Assembly: GCA_028288485.1 (NCBI GenBank)
Contig: JAQBNO010000095.1
Span: 1 to 59,355, forward strand
Origin: Segetibacter sp.
Lineage (GTDB): Bacteria; Bacteroidota; Bacteroidia; Chitinophagales; Chitinophagaceae
DNA length: 59,355 nucleotides
Direction of reading: 5' to 3'
Within the stretch, counting starts at the first letter, position 1; each line of letters begins with the position of its first letter. Positions 45,332 to 55,031 of this stretch are shown here, one piece after another. The notes beneath the pieces were generated by a model. It was given only the letters and a program-made list of their open reading frames with translations. It did not search any database and was not told the origin of the DNA. Both the position numbers and the translations under genes were made by a program.

Positions 45332-46498
45332 TTAAAAACCTCGTCCCCCTGTTGCCAATTTATAAAACCGGGGAAATAGTTTTCGTAACAAGACCCCGGC
45401 AGCTATGCAAGTGGATAGTATCAATACCGGTAACGTCATATAGATGAGTAAACGGTAATTGGGAATGTCTCGGAAATAAATAAAAGCAAGACGTGTAGTA
45501 TAATGAATTAAAGGAACGTGTAGGGCAAAAATGATAAATGAAAAAGACGAGGCCCACTGAAACCATTTTTTTTCAATAAGCCATTGCACCACTGTATCGG
45601 ATCCAAACCAGACAGCAAGAATGCCGGCACCAATCGAAATATCGTGCAAAACGTAGAGAATAAAAAAAGTGGAAGAATTTTCAGGATCCAGCTCAAAGGC
45701 CATAAAAGTTTTAATAACACTGATGCCAAGAAAAAACAGCCAGCTCAAATAGTAACTAAACCAGTCAGGCTTTTTATGAATAGGAAAATTACTTTTGTTA
45801 AGCCAAACACCCAATGAAAAGAAAAAAAGGCCCTGGCCCTCAATAAACATGAAACTAAAGATGGTATGCCAGAATGAAAAAACAAGGGCGAACCAGGCCG
45901 TCGCATACTTTGTGGCAGCCCATTTTATTACAGGATAAAGGGCATTATAAATAAACAAACTGCGAATAAACCATAAATGAAAAGCGGGTGGTCTTACTGC
46001 CCACCGGTATAATACTCCTCCCCAGCCAATTTCGTTATAGGGCCGGTTATCGCCGAGCTGGTCCAACTTCGAATCTCTCACGGCCTGTGCAGTAACAGGG
46101 AATTGTTGCCATAAGTAGGTTATAAATATGCCTGCGGCGCTCCAGATAAAAAAGGGGATGATTAAGGTTTTAAAGCGCCTTCTTATTCGTTGGGGGTAGG
46201 GTATTTTATCTTGTAAAGCAAATATATAACCCGAGATGATAAACAACATGGGAATGCGAAACCGCAACGCCCCATTGGCAAGAAAATACTCAGTGAATGT
46301 GGTAAATGTAAGCGATTCGTGAACGGTGCTGAAAGGTGTTAAATAAGTATCGTTAAGGTTATAACCATGCACAAACAATAAGAATGTGATGCAGACAAAA
46401 GTAAAAAACCTGAACTTCTGGCTAAGAAAACGGTTTAGGTTTATAGTCGAGGTGTCCCAAGTCCTCTTGCTTGCTAAACTTTCTGTTTGGGCGAACAC
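45332..46498 (-). CDS. Acyltransferase family 3 membrane protein
   Basis: A 388-residue polytopic protein with about ten hydrophobic segments. The family hallmark is at the N-terminus: LFVHGYNL (the usual H in the first helix) and FRIPMLFIISGYIFALQ. RIRRRFKTLIIPFFIWS follows. Such enzymes acylate surface sugars or lipids at the inner membrane. The start is a GTG at 46498, 21 bases after the kinase gene stops, so the two are co-transcribed. Acceptor unknown. Confidence 0.85.
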   Translation of the reverse strand: MFAQTESLASKRTWDTSTINLNRFLSQKFRFFTFVCITFLLFVHGYNLNDTYLTPFSTVHESLTFTTFTEYFLANGALRFRIPMLFIISGYIFALQDKIPYPQRIRRRFKTLIIPFFIWSAAGIFITYLWQQFPVTAQAVRDSKLDQLGDNRPYNEIGWGGVLYRWAVRPPAFHLWFIRSLFIYNALYPVIKWAATKYATAWFALVFSFWHTIFSFMFIEGQGLFFFSLGVWLNKSNFPIHKKPDWFSYYLSWLFFLGISVIKTFMAFELDPENSSTFFILYVLHDISIGAGILAVWFGSDTVVQWLIEKKWFQWASSFSFIIFALHVPLIHYTTRLAFIYFRDIPNYRLLIYMTLPVLILSTCIAAGVLLRKLFPRFYKLATGGRGF

Positions 46499-46519
46499 TT
46501 CAATATCTGATTTGAATTT

Positions 46520-49500
46520 TTATAAAATAGGTATTACCAGCCTTACCGTTGTTCCTTCACCTTTCTTTGATTGTATAGTTACTTTTCCATTCATATTTTC
46601 CGCTCTTTTTGTCATGTTGCCCAAACCATTGCCATCTGCTTCAGTGAGGTCAAACCCTACGCCATCATCTTTTACCAACAGTATTATTTTTTTATTTTGC
46701 ATGGTTAGCTCCATGAATACTTTGCTGGCTCGCGAATATTTTGCAGCATTGTTTACCGCTTCTTTGAACACCAAAAAGAAATCTCTTCGTGCCTCCATAT
46801 TCAGCTTCACATCTTCCACTTCTTCATCTACCTTAAAATCAAAATCAATTTCTTTTGCTTCCAGTACATTAGTTGCAAATTCCCGCATGCGTGCTGTGAT
46901 TTTCTGCATGCTATCGTTGCTGGGCTTAATACTCCATACAATATCATCCATCGCGTCCATCATGCGTTCGCTGTATTCACTTATTTTAGCCAGGTACTCA
47001 CTCGTTTTTTCTGAATTGTCTTTCATCTTGGTAGTAGCCATCGAACTGAGTATGTTAATGGTGCTAAGGGTACTTCCCATATCGTCGTGCAGGTCTCTAG
47101 CTACCCTGTTTCTTAAGGTTTCTACTGCCAGCAACCGGTTAACACGCATCTCATGCACTTCGTAAATAATTAGTGCAACCAGGAACATTACACAACTGAC
47201 GAACCACCAGGTTTGCCAGAAAGGAGGTTTTATATTAATCGTAAGTTCTGTAACGTTTGAAGAACGCATGCCTTCAATATTTTCGCAATAAATTTTGAAA
47301 ACATACTTACCTGGAGGTAGTAAGGAGAAGTTAACATAGTAAGACCTGTCTGCCTTCATCCAGTCTTTATTGATACCCTCCATCTTATAGTAATAGGTAA
47401 GTTTATCTCTCTGTTTATAACTGAGCGATGCAAAGTAGACGGTAAAAGAATTCTGATCGTGCTGAAGCTTTACTAATGGCTGCTTCATTAATGAATCGAC
47501 TGGTAAGAACTGGTCGAAGATTTTAAAGTCGGTGATAGTAACATCCAGGGGTTTTTGGGTGGTCGAGAATATCGAAGGGTTCAACATTACAACTGCATTG
47601 CTTCCACCAAAAATAATAAAGTCATCATGGGTAACGTAGTCGGCCGCAATAGCCTGCTCTGCAAGCACAACACCATCTTTACGTCCGTAGGGAGTAATGT
47701 GATTATTGTTAGGATTGTACCTGGACAATCCATTACTTGTGATCATCCATAAGAAACCGCGTTTATCCATTCGCAACCTTGAAACTGTATTGGAAGGTAG
47801 TCCGTCTTCATATTTAACAACCCTTACTTTCCTCGTTTTCTTATCGATAAAGTGCAATGCCCCAGCTGCAAAAACAATCTGGTTATTTTGTAACTGTTCT
47901 ATATCCATTCCGGTATTGCTGTATAAACTGTTTGGTCCGTTTTCCGTAGTATAATGTTGAAGTACTTTCCCGTCGTACGGATTTATTGCATATAATCCTC
48001 TTTCACGTGTAGCAAGCCATAGCCATCCCTGGTTATCAAAAAATATTTTATAAATAATAGTACCAATATCGTATACAACGGTAAACTTGTTATTGCTCCA
48101 TTTCAAGAGCCTTCCACCGGCGGTTCCTATCCACATTTGTCCTAGCTTATCTTCTGCTATATAGCGAATTAGGCCGTTGTTAAGCTCAGGAGGATGGACG
48201 TACCGGGTTGTTTTTTTTTCGGGGTTATGTATCATCAGCACCCCGTTATTGCAGCCGATCCAGATATCGCCCGACGCTGATTGCTTACACATGCTCCAGG
48301 TTTGCAGCGTAGCTGATTTTAACAGTGCGGGCCAGGTGGCGGGAGGAGGTTGATTACGAACATAATTTTCGGTTTTATGCAAAAACCTGTTTGTTGATTT
48401 TATGCCCGAACTTATTGTGCTAAACCAAAGGTCGCCGGTAGGAAGTTCAAGGATATCTGTAATAGATACAGGTGCATTTTTGTTATTAAAAGTAAAGTTT
48501 ATTATAGAGGAGTTTGCGCTGCCGGTTGCAGTATAGTAGATGCCGTTGTTGGTGGCTATCCAGATATTGCCATCTTTATCTTCCATTAACTGGAAGACAG
48601 ATTCATAATCGATCGAAATATTTGGATTTTCAGCTGTGCTTTTTGTGTAGTTAAAACGCGCAGAATTTTTGTCGTAGATCAGGAGAGCGTTCAAACCGTA
48701 AATCCAGAATTCTCCTTGTTTGCTTTCATAAAAATATTTGTATTCGCTCGAGCCCGGGCTTCCATAGTTTAAGCCAATCGTATCTTTATGTAAATAAGAG
48801 CTTCCCGTACTGTCAAGGCAATACCTGTATTGTATACCATTTGCCCAGGTAGGAAAGGCAAATAACCAAATGCGTTTTTGCCTGTCGACGTATACCTGCG
48901 AAACTCCGTTCTGCACAACTTCATTTTCTAAAACAGCCAGTTTCCGCGGGTTATTTCGTTTGTACCACATTTGCCTGCTTCTTTTATCATAGATACACAG
49001 GCCACTATCGCACGCAAACCAATACTGTTGTTTCCCCGTATTTTCGTAAACACCGTATAAATTCACAGTCCATCCAACAGGAAATGGAAATGGACGATTG
49101 TCATTAAAGGTGTTTTCCTTTTTGTTATAGTGCAAGATGTCATAACCTTGTACATTCAGGTAAATTTCACCGTCCGAGTCTTTCCACAAGCGTAACTCCG
49201 ACCTGGGAGGAATTTTTTTAGCAGGTTTAAGTGCTACTTTTTTGTATATAAATGTAGTGGGATCAAAAAGGCCGAACTCACGCAGGGTAAATATGCCCAG
49301 TATAAGTTTTCCATTATCAGCAGGAAGTATTTGTGAGATACGGGGAAACAGCAGCTCGTCGCTGCCCGGTTTTGAAACACTGATCTCAATAAATTTACTG
49401 CCATCGAAACGTTGCAGTCCATTTGCGGTTCCTACCCATATAAATCCCTTCTCATCCTGGTATAAGCTGGTAACATGGTTACTTGCAAGGCCAATGCCGT

Positions 49501-49594
49501 CTTCGGTGCTTATATGGGTAAATGCAAAGCCTTGCTGCGCTAAAACAGGTTTGTATAATATAAGCAGCAGTATAATTATGTGTAGCCCTCTCAT
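46520..49594 (-). CDS. Two-component propeller sensor histidine kinase, no receiver domain
   Basis: A 1024-residue protein with a signal sequence (about 1-19). Two seven-bladed Reg_prop beta-propellers follow (about 20-690, with repeated blades such as DEKGFIWVGTANGLQRFDG and DKDGNIWIATNNGIYY). Then come a Y_Y_Y domain (about 705-770), one transmembrane helix (about 777-797), a HisKA_3 dimerisation domain with the phosphorylated His in RDLHDDMGSTLS (near 835), and a HATPase_c domain ending at 1024. It lacks the receiver and AraC parts of hybrid kinases, and no response regulator is adjacent. Ligand unknown; glycan sensing is typical of the class. Confidence 0.92.
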   Translation of the reverse strand: MRGLHIIILLLILYKPVLAQQGFAFTHISTEDGIGLASNHVTSLYQDEKGFIWVGTANGLQRFDGSKFIEISVSKPGSDELLFPRISQILPADNGKLILGIFTLREFGLFDPTTFIYKKVALKPAKKIPPRSELRLWKDSDGEIYLNVQGYDILHYNKKENTFNDNRPFPFPVGWTVNLYGVYENTGKQQYWFACDSGLCIYDKRSRQMWYKRNNPRKLAVLENEVVQNGVSQVYVDRQKRIWLFAFPTWANGIQYRYCLDSTGSSYLHKDTIGLNYGSPGSSEYKYFYESKQGEFWIYGLNALLIYDKNSARFNYTKSTAENPNISIDYESVFQLMEDKDGNIWIATNNGIYYTATGSANSSIINFTFNNKNAPVSITDILELPTGDLWFSTISSGIKSTNRFLHKTENYVRNQPPPATWPALLKSATLQTWSMCKQSASGDIWIGCNNGVLMIHNPEKKTTRYVHPPELNNGLIRYIAEDKLGQMWIGTAGGRLLKWSNNKFTVVYDIGTIIYKIFFDNQGWLWLATRERGLYAINPYDGKVLQHYTTENGPNSLYSNTGMDIEQLQNNQIVFAAGALHFIDKKTRKVRVVKYEDGLPSNTVSRLRMDKRGFLWMITSNGLSRYNPNNNHITPYGRKDGVVLAEQAIAADYVTHDDFIIFGGSNAVVMLNPSIFSTTQKPLDVTITDFKIFDQFLPVDSLMKQPLVKLQHDQNSFTVYFASLSYKQRDKLTYYYKMEGINKDWMKADRSYYVNFSLLPPGKYVFKIYCENIEGMRSSNVTELTINIKPPFWQTWWFVSCVMFLVALIIYEVHEMRVNRLLAVETLRNRVARDLHDDMGSTLSTINILSSMATTKMKDNSEKTSEYLAKISEYSERMMDAMDDIVWSIKPSNDSMQKITARMREFATNVLEAKEIDFDFKVDEEVEDVKLNMEARRDFFLVFKEAVNNAAKYSRASKVFMELTMQNKKIILLVKDDGVGFDLTEADGNGLGNMTKRAENMNGKVTIQSKKGEGTTVRLVIPIL

Positions 49595-49604
49595 GCAGGT
49601 ACTA

Positions 49605-49612
49605 CAAAACTA
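49605..49612 (-). promoter_or_regulatory. -7 promoter box of the kinase gene
   Basis: TAGTTTTG on the minus strand matches TAnnTTTG and ends 10 bases before the ATG, giving a leader of only a few bases. Confidence 0.55.
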
Positions 49613-50101
49613 ATAATTGTACTGAATTTAATAGAACCGATAATCAAAACCGCATGTTTATGTGGTGCATTTATTTTATACATAACATCTTATTTTGGAA
49701 GAGAGTTATAACTACAAAAGGCTCGGAAGGCTGTTTAAAATTAAGTGAAAACTGCCGGTAGAAAATAAAAAACTGTGTATGAAATGATAGTAACACGTTT
49801 TTATTGCCACGGGAGCTGTTTTTCCATCATTTCCGAATCATTGATTTTTAAAAAAATTGTTTTTTAGCCAGTGAGTAGTAGTATGAGTTGCGACACTTTA
49901 CTACATGTTTATATTGATTTTTTTATTGCCAATGCTGCTGACAGTAACGTTTCCATATTACTTACAAATCCTTTGAAGTAAAAAAGCTACAAATTGCATT
50001 GCCGGTAATTCTTTTAATACTGGCATTTTTTAAAAATCAACTCGCCCTTGATACGATATTTGTAATCAAATCCTTTTTTACGCAACCAACTAAAAAATCA
50101 A
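49613..50101. other. AT-rich intergenic region without a gene
   Basis: This 489-base spacer between divergent genes shows no open frame, hairpin terminator or dispersed repeat. A GATATTTG near 50058 is one base off the -7 consensus and may serve the GH16 gene. Confidence 0.5.
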
Positions 50102-50998
50102 ATGAAATATCCGAATCGATTTTCGTGGTTTAAGATTGCCTCTTTTGTGTTTATTCCGGCTTTTATTCAATGTTCCTCTTCTCTAAAAAGTACAAAAAGT
50201 AACCCGCCGGCGGAAACAGTCTTTTTTGATGACTTTTCAGGAGCTTCCCTGGACCGTTCAAAATGGAATCTTCATGTAACCGGGCAGGCATATAATGACG
50301 AGCAGCAGGCGTACATCGATTCTTCAGCTACCATATATACAGTAAAAGGTAATGCAGCAGAAGGTGCATCGAACGGAGCACTTGTCATCCATCCTAGGTT
50401 TTCCCCCGGCTTCATAACCGCCGATGGTAAGAAATTCGATTTTCTATCAAGCCGTATTCATACAAAGGGCAAGTTTGATTTTACGTATGGAACTGCTGCC
50501 GCCCGTATAAAGATGCCAGAAGGAAAAGGTTTATGGCCTGCGTGGTGGCTACTGGGGAATGGCGACTGGCCCGGTTCGGGGGAAATTGATATAATGGAAT
50601 TTGTCGGCGAAAGTGAATGGATCAATTCTGCAATTCATGGTCCCGGTTACTCAGGAAATACGCCCTTTGTAAAAAGAGATTCTTCGTTTATATCAAATCC
50701 CGTAACCAACTGGCATATTTATTCTGTCGATTGGACGCCCGACAGTCTGATTTTTAAAGTGGATGGCAGGGCATTCTACACGGTAACAAAAGCAATGATA
50801 CAGAAATACGGGAAGTGGACATTTGACATACCAAAGCACCTGATCCTGAATTTTGCATTAGGTGGCAGTTATCCTGGTGGCGTCAATAATATAAAACAAC
50901 CTTATTTTGGCCTTCCTGCATCTACCGTTGATTTAATTAAAGAAGGAAAAATTAAACTATTAGTAGATTGGGTAAGCGTAACAAAAAGTAAGAAGTAA
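50102..50998 (+). CDS. GH16 family beta-glucanase-like lipoprotein
   Basis: A 298-residue secreted lipoprotein (lipobox near IQCS). The GH16 jelly-roll catalytic domain contains the retaining-enzyme motif GEIDIMEFVG (about 159-168), with E160 nucleophile and E165 acid/base. WPAWWLL before it and HIYSVDW after it are typical. It likely cleaves laminarin or a mixed beta-glucan. It is followed by a DUF2961 enzyme in the same orientation, 57 bases on, with no SusC/SusD pair. Confidence 0.92.
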   Translation: MKYPNRFSWFKIASFVFIPAFIQCSSSLKSTKSNPPAETVFFDDFSGASLDRSKWNLHVTGQAYNDEQQAYIDSSATIYTVKGNAAEGASNGALVIHPRFSPGFITADGKKFDFLSSRIHTKGKFDFTYGTAAARIKMPEGKGLWPAWWLLGNGDWPGSGEIDIMEFVGESEWINSAIHGPGYSGNTPFVKRDSSFISNPVTNWHIYSVDWTPDSLIFKVDGRAFYTVTKAMIQKYGKWTFDIPKHLILNFALGGSYPGGVNNIKQPYFGLPASTVDLIKEGKIKLLVDWVSVTKSKK

Positions 50999-51064
50999 TT
51001 ATCGGTTAGCCTGTTTTTGTTTCTTTTTTAATTTTAGCTTGTTTAATAAATTAAAATGCTCCAT

Positions 51065-52237
51065 ATGAAAAATGTTTTATTAGTTGTATGCCTCTTTTCC
51101 GTATATCAACTAACTGCACAGCAAAAATTCGATGGGCTGGAAATGAGCATGTCTAATTTGTCGCGCCTCAGCGATGCTAAGACAAGGTCGATAAGCCCGG
51201 AAAACTTTACAGGCGAAAAAGGCAGAGGGGGAATGGCGCATCCCGTAAACGACACCGGCAGGCGCAATCAAGCCAATGCATGGTATGCAGCCCAGGACCT
51301 GGGGCAGGGTTGGAAAGTAAATCCCTTCATCGAGATCAAAGGCAGGGAAACTTTTACGATCGCAGAAATAGACGGCTCCGGGGCTATTCAACATATTTGG
51401 ATGACGCCGACCGGTAACTGGCGTTTTTCTATTATTCGCTTTTATTGGGATGATGAAACAACACCTTCAATCGAGGTACCTGTTGGAGATTTTTTTGGGA
51501 TGGCTTTTAATGAGTACGCTCAGATGAACTCCATGGCTGTTACCGTTAACCCCGGCAGTGCTTTCAACTGCTATTGGAAAATGCCTTTCAGAAAGAAGGC
51601 CAGGATCACTATGGAAAACCTTAATAAGGATCCGATGCGTCTCTACTACCAGGTCGATTATACACTAACAGATGTCGGTAACGACGAAGCATATCTGCAT
51701 GCACAATTCAGGCGTTCAAATCCTACAACCGGCTCTCTTCATACCATGGTTGACGGTATTAAAGGAAAAGGACAATACGTGGGTACTTACATGGCGTGGA
51801 ATGTAAATAACAATGCCTGGTGGGGCGAAGGAGAGGTCAAGTTCTATATGGATGGCGACACAAAGTTCCCCACTATAAATGGCACTGGTGCCGAAGACTA
51901 TTTCTGTGGATCTTACAACTTCGAAAACGCCAAGACAAAACAGTACCAGGAGTTTTCTACTCCGTTTGCAGGCATGCACCAGGTGATCCGACCTAATGGC
52001 TTGTATTTATCTCAGCAGGCTTTTGGTATGTACCGCTGGCACATTCTTGATCCTGTCCGGTTCGAAAGCGATCTAAAAATAACTATACAGGATCTTGGCT
52101 GGAGGCACGATTGGCGTTATTATCCTCAAAAGTCCGATATTTCATCGGTCGTGTTTTGGTACCAGCGTGAACCCCATGCACCGTTTCCAAAACTTCCTTC
52201 TAAAGACGATTTGGAAATTCCTAAGTGGGACAGGTAG
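51065..52237 (+). CDS. DUF2961 protein (GH172-like glycoside hydrolase)
   Basis: A 390-residue exported protein (signal to about residue 18, LTAQ). Its beta-jelly-roll domain holds the DUF2961 signatures: the RNQANAWYAAQDLG region, GSGAIQHIWMT, RFYWDDETTPSIEVPVGDFFG (quoted here to show the W-DD pair and PVGDFFG), and NGTGAEDYFCGSYNF. Established knowledge: GH172 enzymes of this family act on fructofuranose or arabinofuranose linkages and assemble as oligomers. An ATG nine bases upstream is also possible. Grouped with GH16 and a DUF6786-like gene as a small glycan locus. Confidence 0.88.
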   Translation: MKNVLLVVCLFSVYQLTAQQKFDGLEMSMSNLSRLSDAKTRSISPENFTGEKGRGGMAHPVNDTGRRNQANAWYAAQDLGQGWKVNPFIEIKGRETFTIAEIDGSGAIQHIWMTPTGNWRFSIIRFYWDDETTPSIEVPVGDFFGMAFNEYAQMNSMAVTVNPGSAFNCYWKMPFRKKARITMENLNKDPMRLYYQVDYTLTDVGNDEAYLHAQFRRSNPTTGSLHTMVDGIKGKGQYVGTYMAWNVNNNAWWGEGEVKFYMDGDTKFPTINGTGAEDYFCGSYNFENAKTKQYQEFSTPFAGMHQVIRPNGLYLSQQAFGMYRWHILDPVRFESDLKITIQDLGWRHDWRYYPQKSDISSVVFWYQREPHAPFPKLPSKDDLEIPKWDR

Positions 52238-52317
52238 TTGAAGCTTATCAACAATCTATCGGTTTAAAAAATTTATACGAGATAGTTATTTGGAGACTAT
52301 CTGACTAACTCTTTTCG

Positions 52318-52342
52318 ACATCGTTGTGTCACTCACTTGTAC
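52318..52342 (+). repeat. Dispersed intergenic repeat, GTGTCAC form
   Basis: ACATCGTTGTGTCACTCACT is followed by TGTAC. Full-length copy. Confidence 0.92.
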
Positions 52343-52445
52343 TTGTAGAATTTCTATTCGCCAGACATTCATTCAATATTTGTGAAAACTTATAAACCCG
52401 AGCTGCAAAAAGCTTTAAACTACAAGCAACTAAAACGAAAGATTT

Positions 52446-53696
52446 ATGAGATTAATGTCTAAAGTTTACCTGCGCTCCCTTGTAATAAGTTTTATTATGT
52501 TGTCCTGTAACAATGAAAGCAAGCAGGATGATAAGAAAAATGAAGACATGAAACCCTATAAGCAAGGATCTTTTGGCTACGACCTTAATTTTCTGCAACA
52601 GCACGATAGTGTAGTCGTTTTAAAAGCGGAAGGTGAAGACGCACAGGTGATTGTTTCACCAAAATACCAGGCAAAAGTATTTACATCAACGGCGGCAGGC
52701 AACGATGGTGAAAGCTTCGGGTGGATCAACTACAAAGCCTTCACTGCCCCTGTCGATTCACACATGAATGCCTATGGCGGAGAAAACAGGTTGTGGTTAG
52801 GACCTGAAGGAGGCATCTATTCTCTTTTTTTCAAGAAAGGCGACAGCATGGTTTTTAATAACTGGAAAACCCCCGCACCAATTGATACCGAAAGCTGGAA
52901 AGTATCTATAAAAAACCGGCGGTCAGTTACAATGACCAAAGATATTCAACTAGTAAATTTTGCCGGAACAGAACTGCAATTATCTGTTGTAAGAACGATT
53001 GCTATAATCGCAAAAGATGCAATAACGAGGCGATTAGGTTTAACCCTTGAAAATTCAGTAAAAGTTGTAGGTTACCAAACATCAAACTCTTTAACAAACA
53101 AAGGCAAGCAGGAATGGAACGAAAAAACAGGCATGCCCTGCGTTTGGATACTCGATATGTTCAAACCGTCCGCCAAAACAGCGATCGTACTTCCGTATCA
53201 CACTGACGTGGTTGATAAAGGAAGTAAAGCCGCCACTACCGATTACTTTGGAGAAATTCCTGCAGATAGGTTGAAGTATAACAACGGTATATTGTTATTT
53301 AAAGCCGATGGTAAAAAACGCGGTAAGTTGGGCCTCACACCAAAACGTGCAAAACCGATGGCGGGTAGTTTCGATGCAGAAAAGAATATTCTTACCATCA
53401 CCATGTTCGATGTCGATCCTAATGGCAAATATCTCAACCAGGAATGGAATACAACCAGGCCTCCCTTTAGCGGGGATGCAGTGAACGCCTACAACGATGG
53501 CCCGTTAGAAGATGGAAGCCAGATGGGACCCTTTTATGAAATTGAAAGTGTATCTCCTGCCGCCTTTCTTCAACCGGGCGCCTCACTTAATCACAATCAT
53601 GCAGTATTTCATTTTACCGGTAACGAACAGGAACTTGATAAGATTGCCACAAAAGTACTTGGCATTTCACTAGAGGATATTATAAAAGCATTTTAA
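52446..53696 (+). CDS. DUF6786-like lipoprotein, galactose-mutarotase-like fold
   Basis: A 416-residue lipoprotein (lipobox IMLSC, Cys 21). Long beta-rich sequence with NRLWLGPEGGIYSLFF (about 110-125) and a conserved ending NDGPLEDGSQMGPFYEIES near residue 350 resembles DUF6786 or aldose-epimerase-like families. No catalytic residues can be assigned with confidence. Its position after the GH172-like gene suggests carbohydrate handling. It begins about 104 bases after a dispersed repeat. Confidence 0.75.
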   Translation: MRLMSKVYLRSLVISFIMLSCNNESKQDDKKNEDMKPYKQGSFGYDLNFLQQHDSVVVLKAEGEDAQVIVSPKYQAKVFTSTAAGNDGESFGWINYKAFTAPVDSHMNAYGGENRLWLGPEGGIYSLFFKKGDSMVFNNWKTPAPIDTESWKVSIKNRRSVTMTKDIQLVNFAGTELQLSVVRTIAIIAKDAITRRLGLTLENSVKVVGYQTSNSLTNKGKQEWNEKTGMPCVWILDMFKPSAKTAIVLPYHTDVVDKGSKAATTDYFGEIPADRLKYNNGILLFKADGKKRGKLGLTPKRAKPMAGSFDAEKNILTITMFDVDPNGKYLNQEWNTTRPPFSGDAVNAYNDGPLEDGSQMGPFYEIESVSPAAFLQPGASLNHNHAVFHFTGNEQELDKIATKVLGISLEDIIKAF

Positions 53697-53789
53697 TTGA
53701 TTGTAAAAGCATACAGGTGAGAAGCAAATATTAAACTTATAGCACCTGGGTTTTTACAAGTACTAAGTGAAGAGAAAACATATTCTTCA

Positions 53790-53841
53790 GTACAAGTGCC
53801 CACCCGCTGAAGCCGTTCCGACGGGAGTGACACAACAATGC
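53790..53841 (-). repeat. Dispersed repeat, GTGTCAC form with 26-base insert
   Basis: Plus strand: GTACAAGT, then a GC-rich insert with CCCGC and CGACGGG, then GAGTGACACAACAATG. The two halves of a normal copy are kept, split by the insert. It lies between the DUF6786-like gene and hemW. Confidence 0.75.
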
Positions 53842-53873
53842 TCATTTAATATTCTCGGTCGGTCCCCAAATTT

Positions 53874-54998
53874 TTACATTATAAACAGGTCTGCTGCGAT
53901 TCCGTCGGCAAGTAATTTCCCTTGCATGGTGGTTTTCAGATAGTGGTTTTCAATGGTCAGATGCGCATTTGTAACATGAGGTCGTGCAGTTTTTATTAAA
54001 TAGTCATAAATGTCTTTTCCAAACTCTTGTTGTACCTTTTGTAATGACAGGCCTTCCATTGTTCGCAGGCTTGTCATTATATACTCGTTCAGTTGTTGCT
54101 CAGGCGTTAATAGTTCTACTTCAAAGGGTACAATTCCTTTTGCCAGGCTTTGTATATATAAAGCATTATTAGCAATGTTCCATTGGCGGCTAAAACCGTT
54201 AAAAGAGTGTGCGGAAGGACCTAAGCCTATATAGCGTTTCCCCTGCCAGTAACTGCTGTTGTGTTTGCTTCTAAAGCCGGGTTTGGCAAAATTTGAAATT
54301 TCGTAATGGTCGTATCCCGCTTTATTCATCCATAACATTAAGAGCTCAAAATGCCGCGCTTGTTTTTCAGGATCAACATCAGCCAGCGATTTTTGCTTTA
54401 TTAACGTGTCCAGCGCAGTTTTAGGTTCAACAGTTAGCGCATAGCACGAAAGGTGAGGGATTTGTAAAGCGAAGGCAGTATCCACATTTTTCTTCCAGTT
54501 GTCGTCGGTCAGGCCGGGCGTACCATAAATTAAGTCGATAGTAAGGTTATTGAAACCGGCTTCTTTTGCCAGCCCGATACAATCAATCGACTGGCTAGCA
54601 TTATGAGCACGGTTCATCCATTGAAGATCTTCCTGGAAAAATGACTGAATCCCGATGCTTAAACGGTTAACACCCGTATTTTTCCATTCCGCCAGTTTCT
54701 CCAGATTTATATCATCGGGATTCGCTTCCACAGTAATTTCAGCGTCATTCTCAACTATAAAGTGCTTCTGCAATTGAGTAAGAATGCGATTTATATCTGC
54801 AGAAGGAAGAATAGATGGCGTGCCGCCGCCAAAATAAATGGTTGAAACAGGCTCAGAAAGATAATTTTTCTGAAGCTCGATTTCCTGCAACAGGCTTATT
54901 ACAAAACTTTCCTGAAGCCTTGTCGAGGTAGAAAAATGGAAGTTGCAATAGTGGCAGGCTTTCCTGCAAAAAGGGATATGAATATAAACACCTGCCAT
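53874..54998 (-). CDS. hemW: Radical SAM family heme chaperone HemW
   Basis: A 374-residue cytosolic protein. MAGVYIHIPFCRKACHYCNF gives the radical SAM cysteines C11, C15 and C18, with the HemW-specific extra Cys-type context (CNF following). GGGTPS, GVNRLSIGIQSF and DLIYGTPGL follow at typical places. HemW-type proteins carry heme rather than making coproporphyrin oxidations; older annotations as HemN are wrong for this motif. It diverges from the Omp85 gene with only 33 bases between start codons. Confidence 0.93.
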   Translation of the reverse strand: MAGVYIHIPFCRKACHYCNFHFSTSTRLQESFVISLLQEIELQKNYLSEPVSTIYFGGGTPSILPSADINRILTQLQKHFIVENDAEITVEANPDDINLEKLAEWKNTGVNRLSIGIQSFFQEDLQWMNRAHNASQSIDCIGLAKEAGFNNLTIDLIYGTPGLTDDNWKKNVDTAFALQIPHLSCYALTVEPKTALDTLIKQKSLADVDPEKQARHFELLMLWMNKAGYDHYEISNFAKPGFRSKHNSSYWQGKRYIGLGPSAHSFNGFSRQWNIANNALYIQSLAKGIVPFEVELLTPEQQLNEYIMTSLRTMEGLSLQKVQQEFGKDIYDYLIKTARPHVTNAHLTIENHYLKTTMQGKLLADGIAADLFIM

Positions 54999-55031
54999 GT
55001 AAGCCGGAACTTTTGTAAACTTGTTGAAATA

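Noticed and set aside
46386-47165. 259-codon plus-strand frame
   Set aside because: Antisense to the kinase and acyltransferase; low-complexity Ser/Leu composition is typical of a shadow frame.
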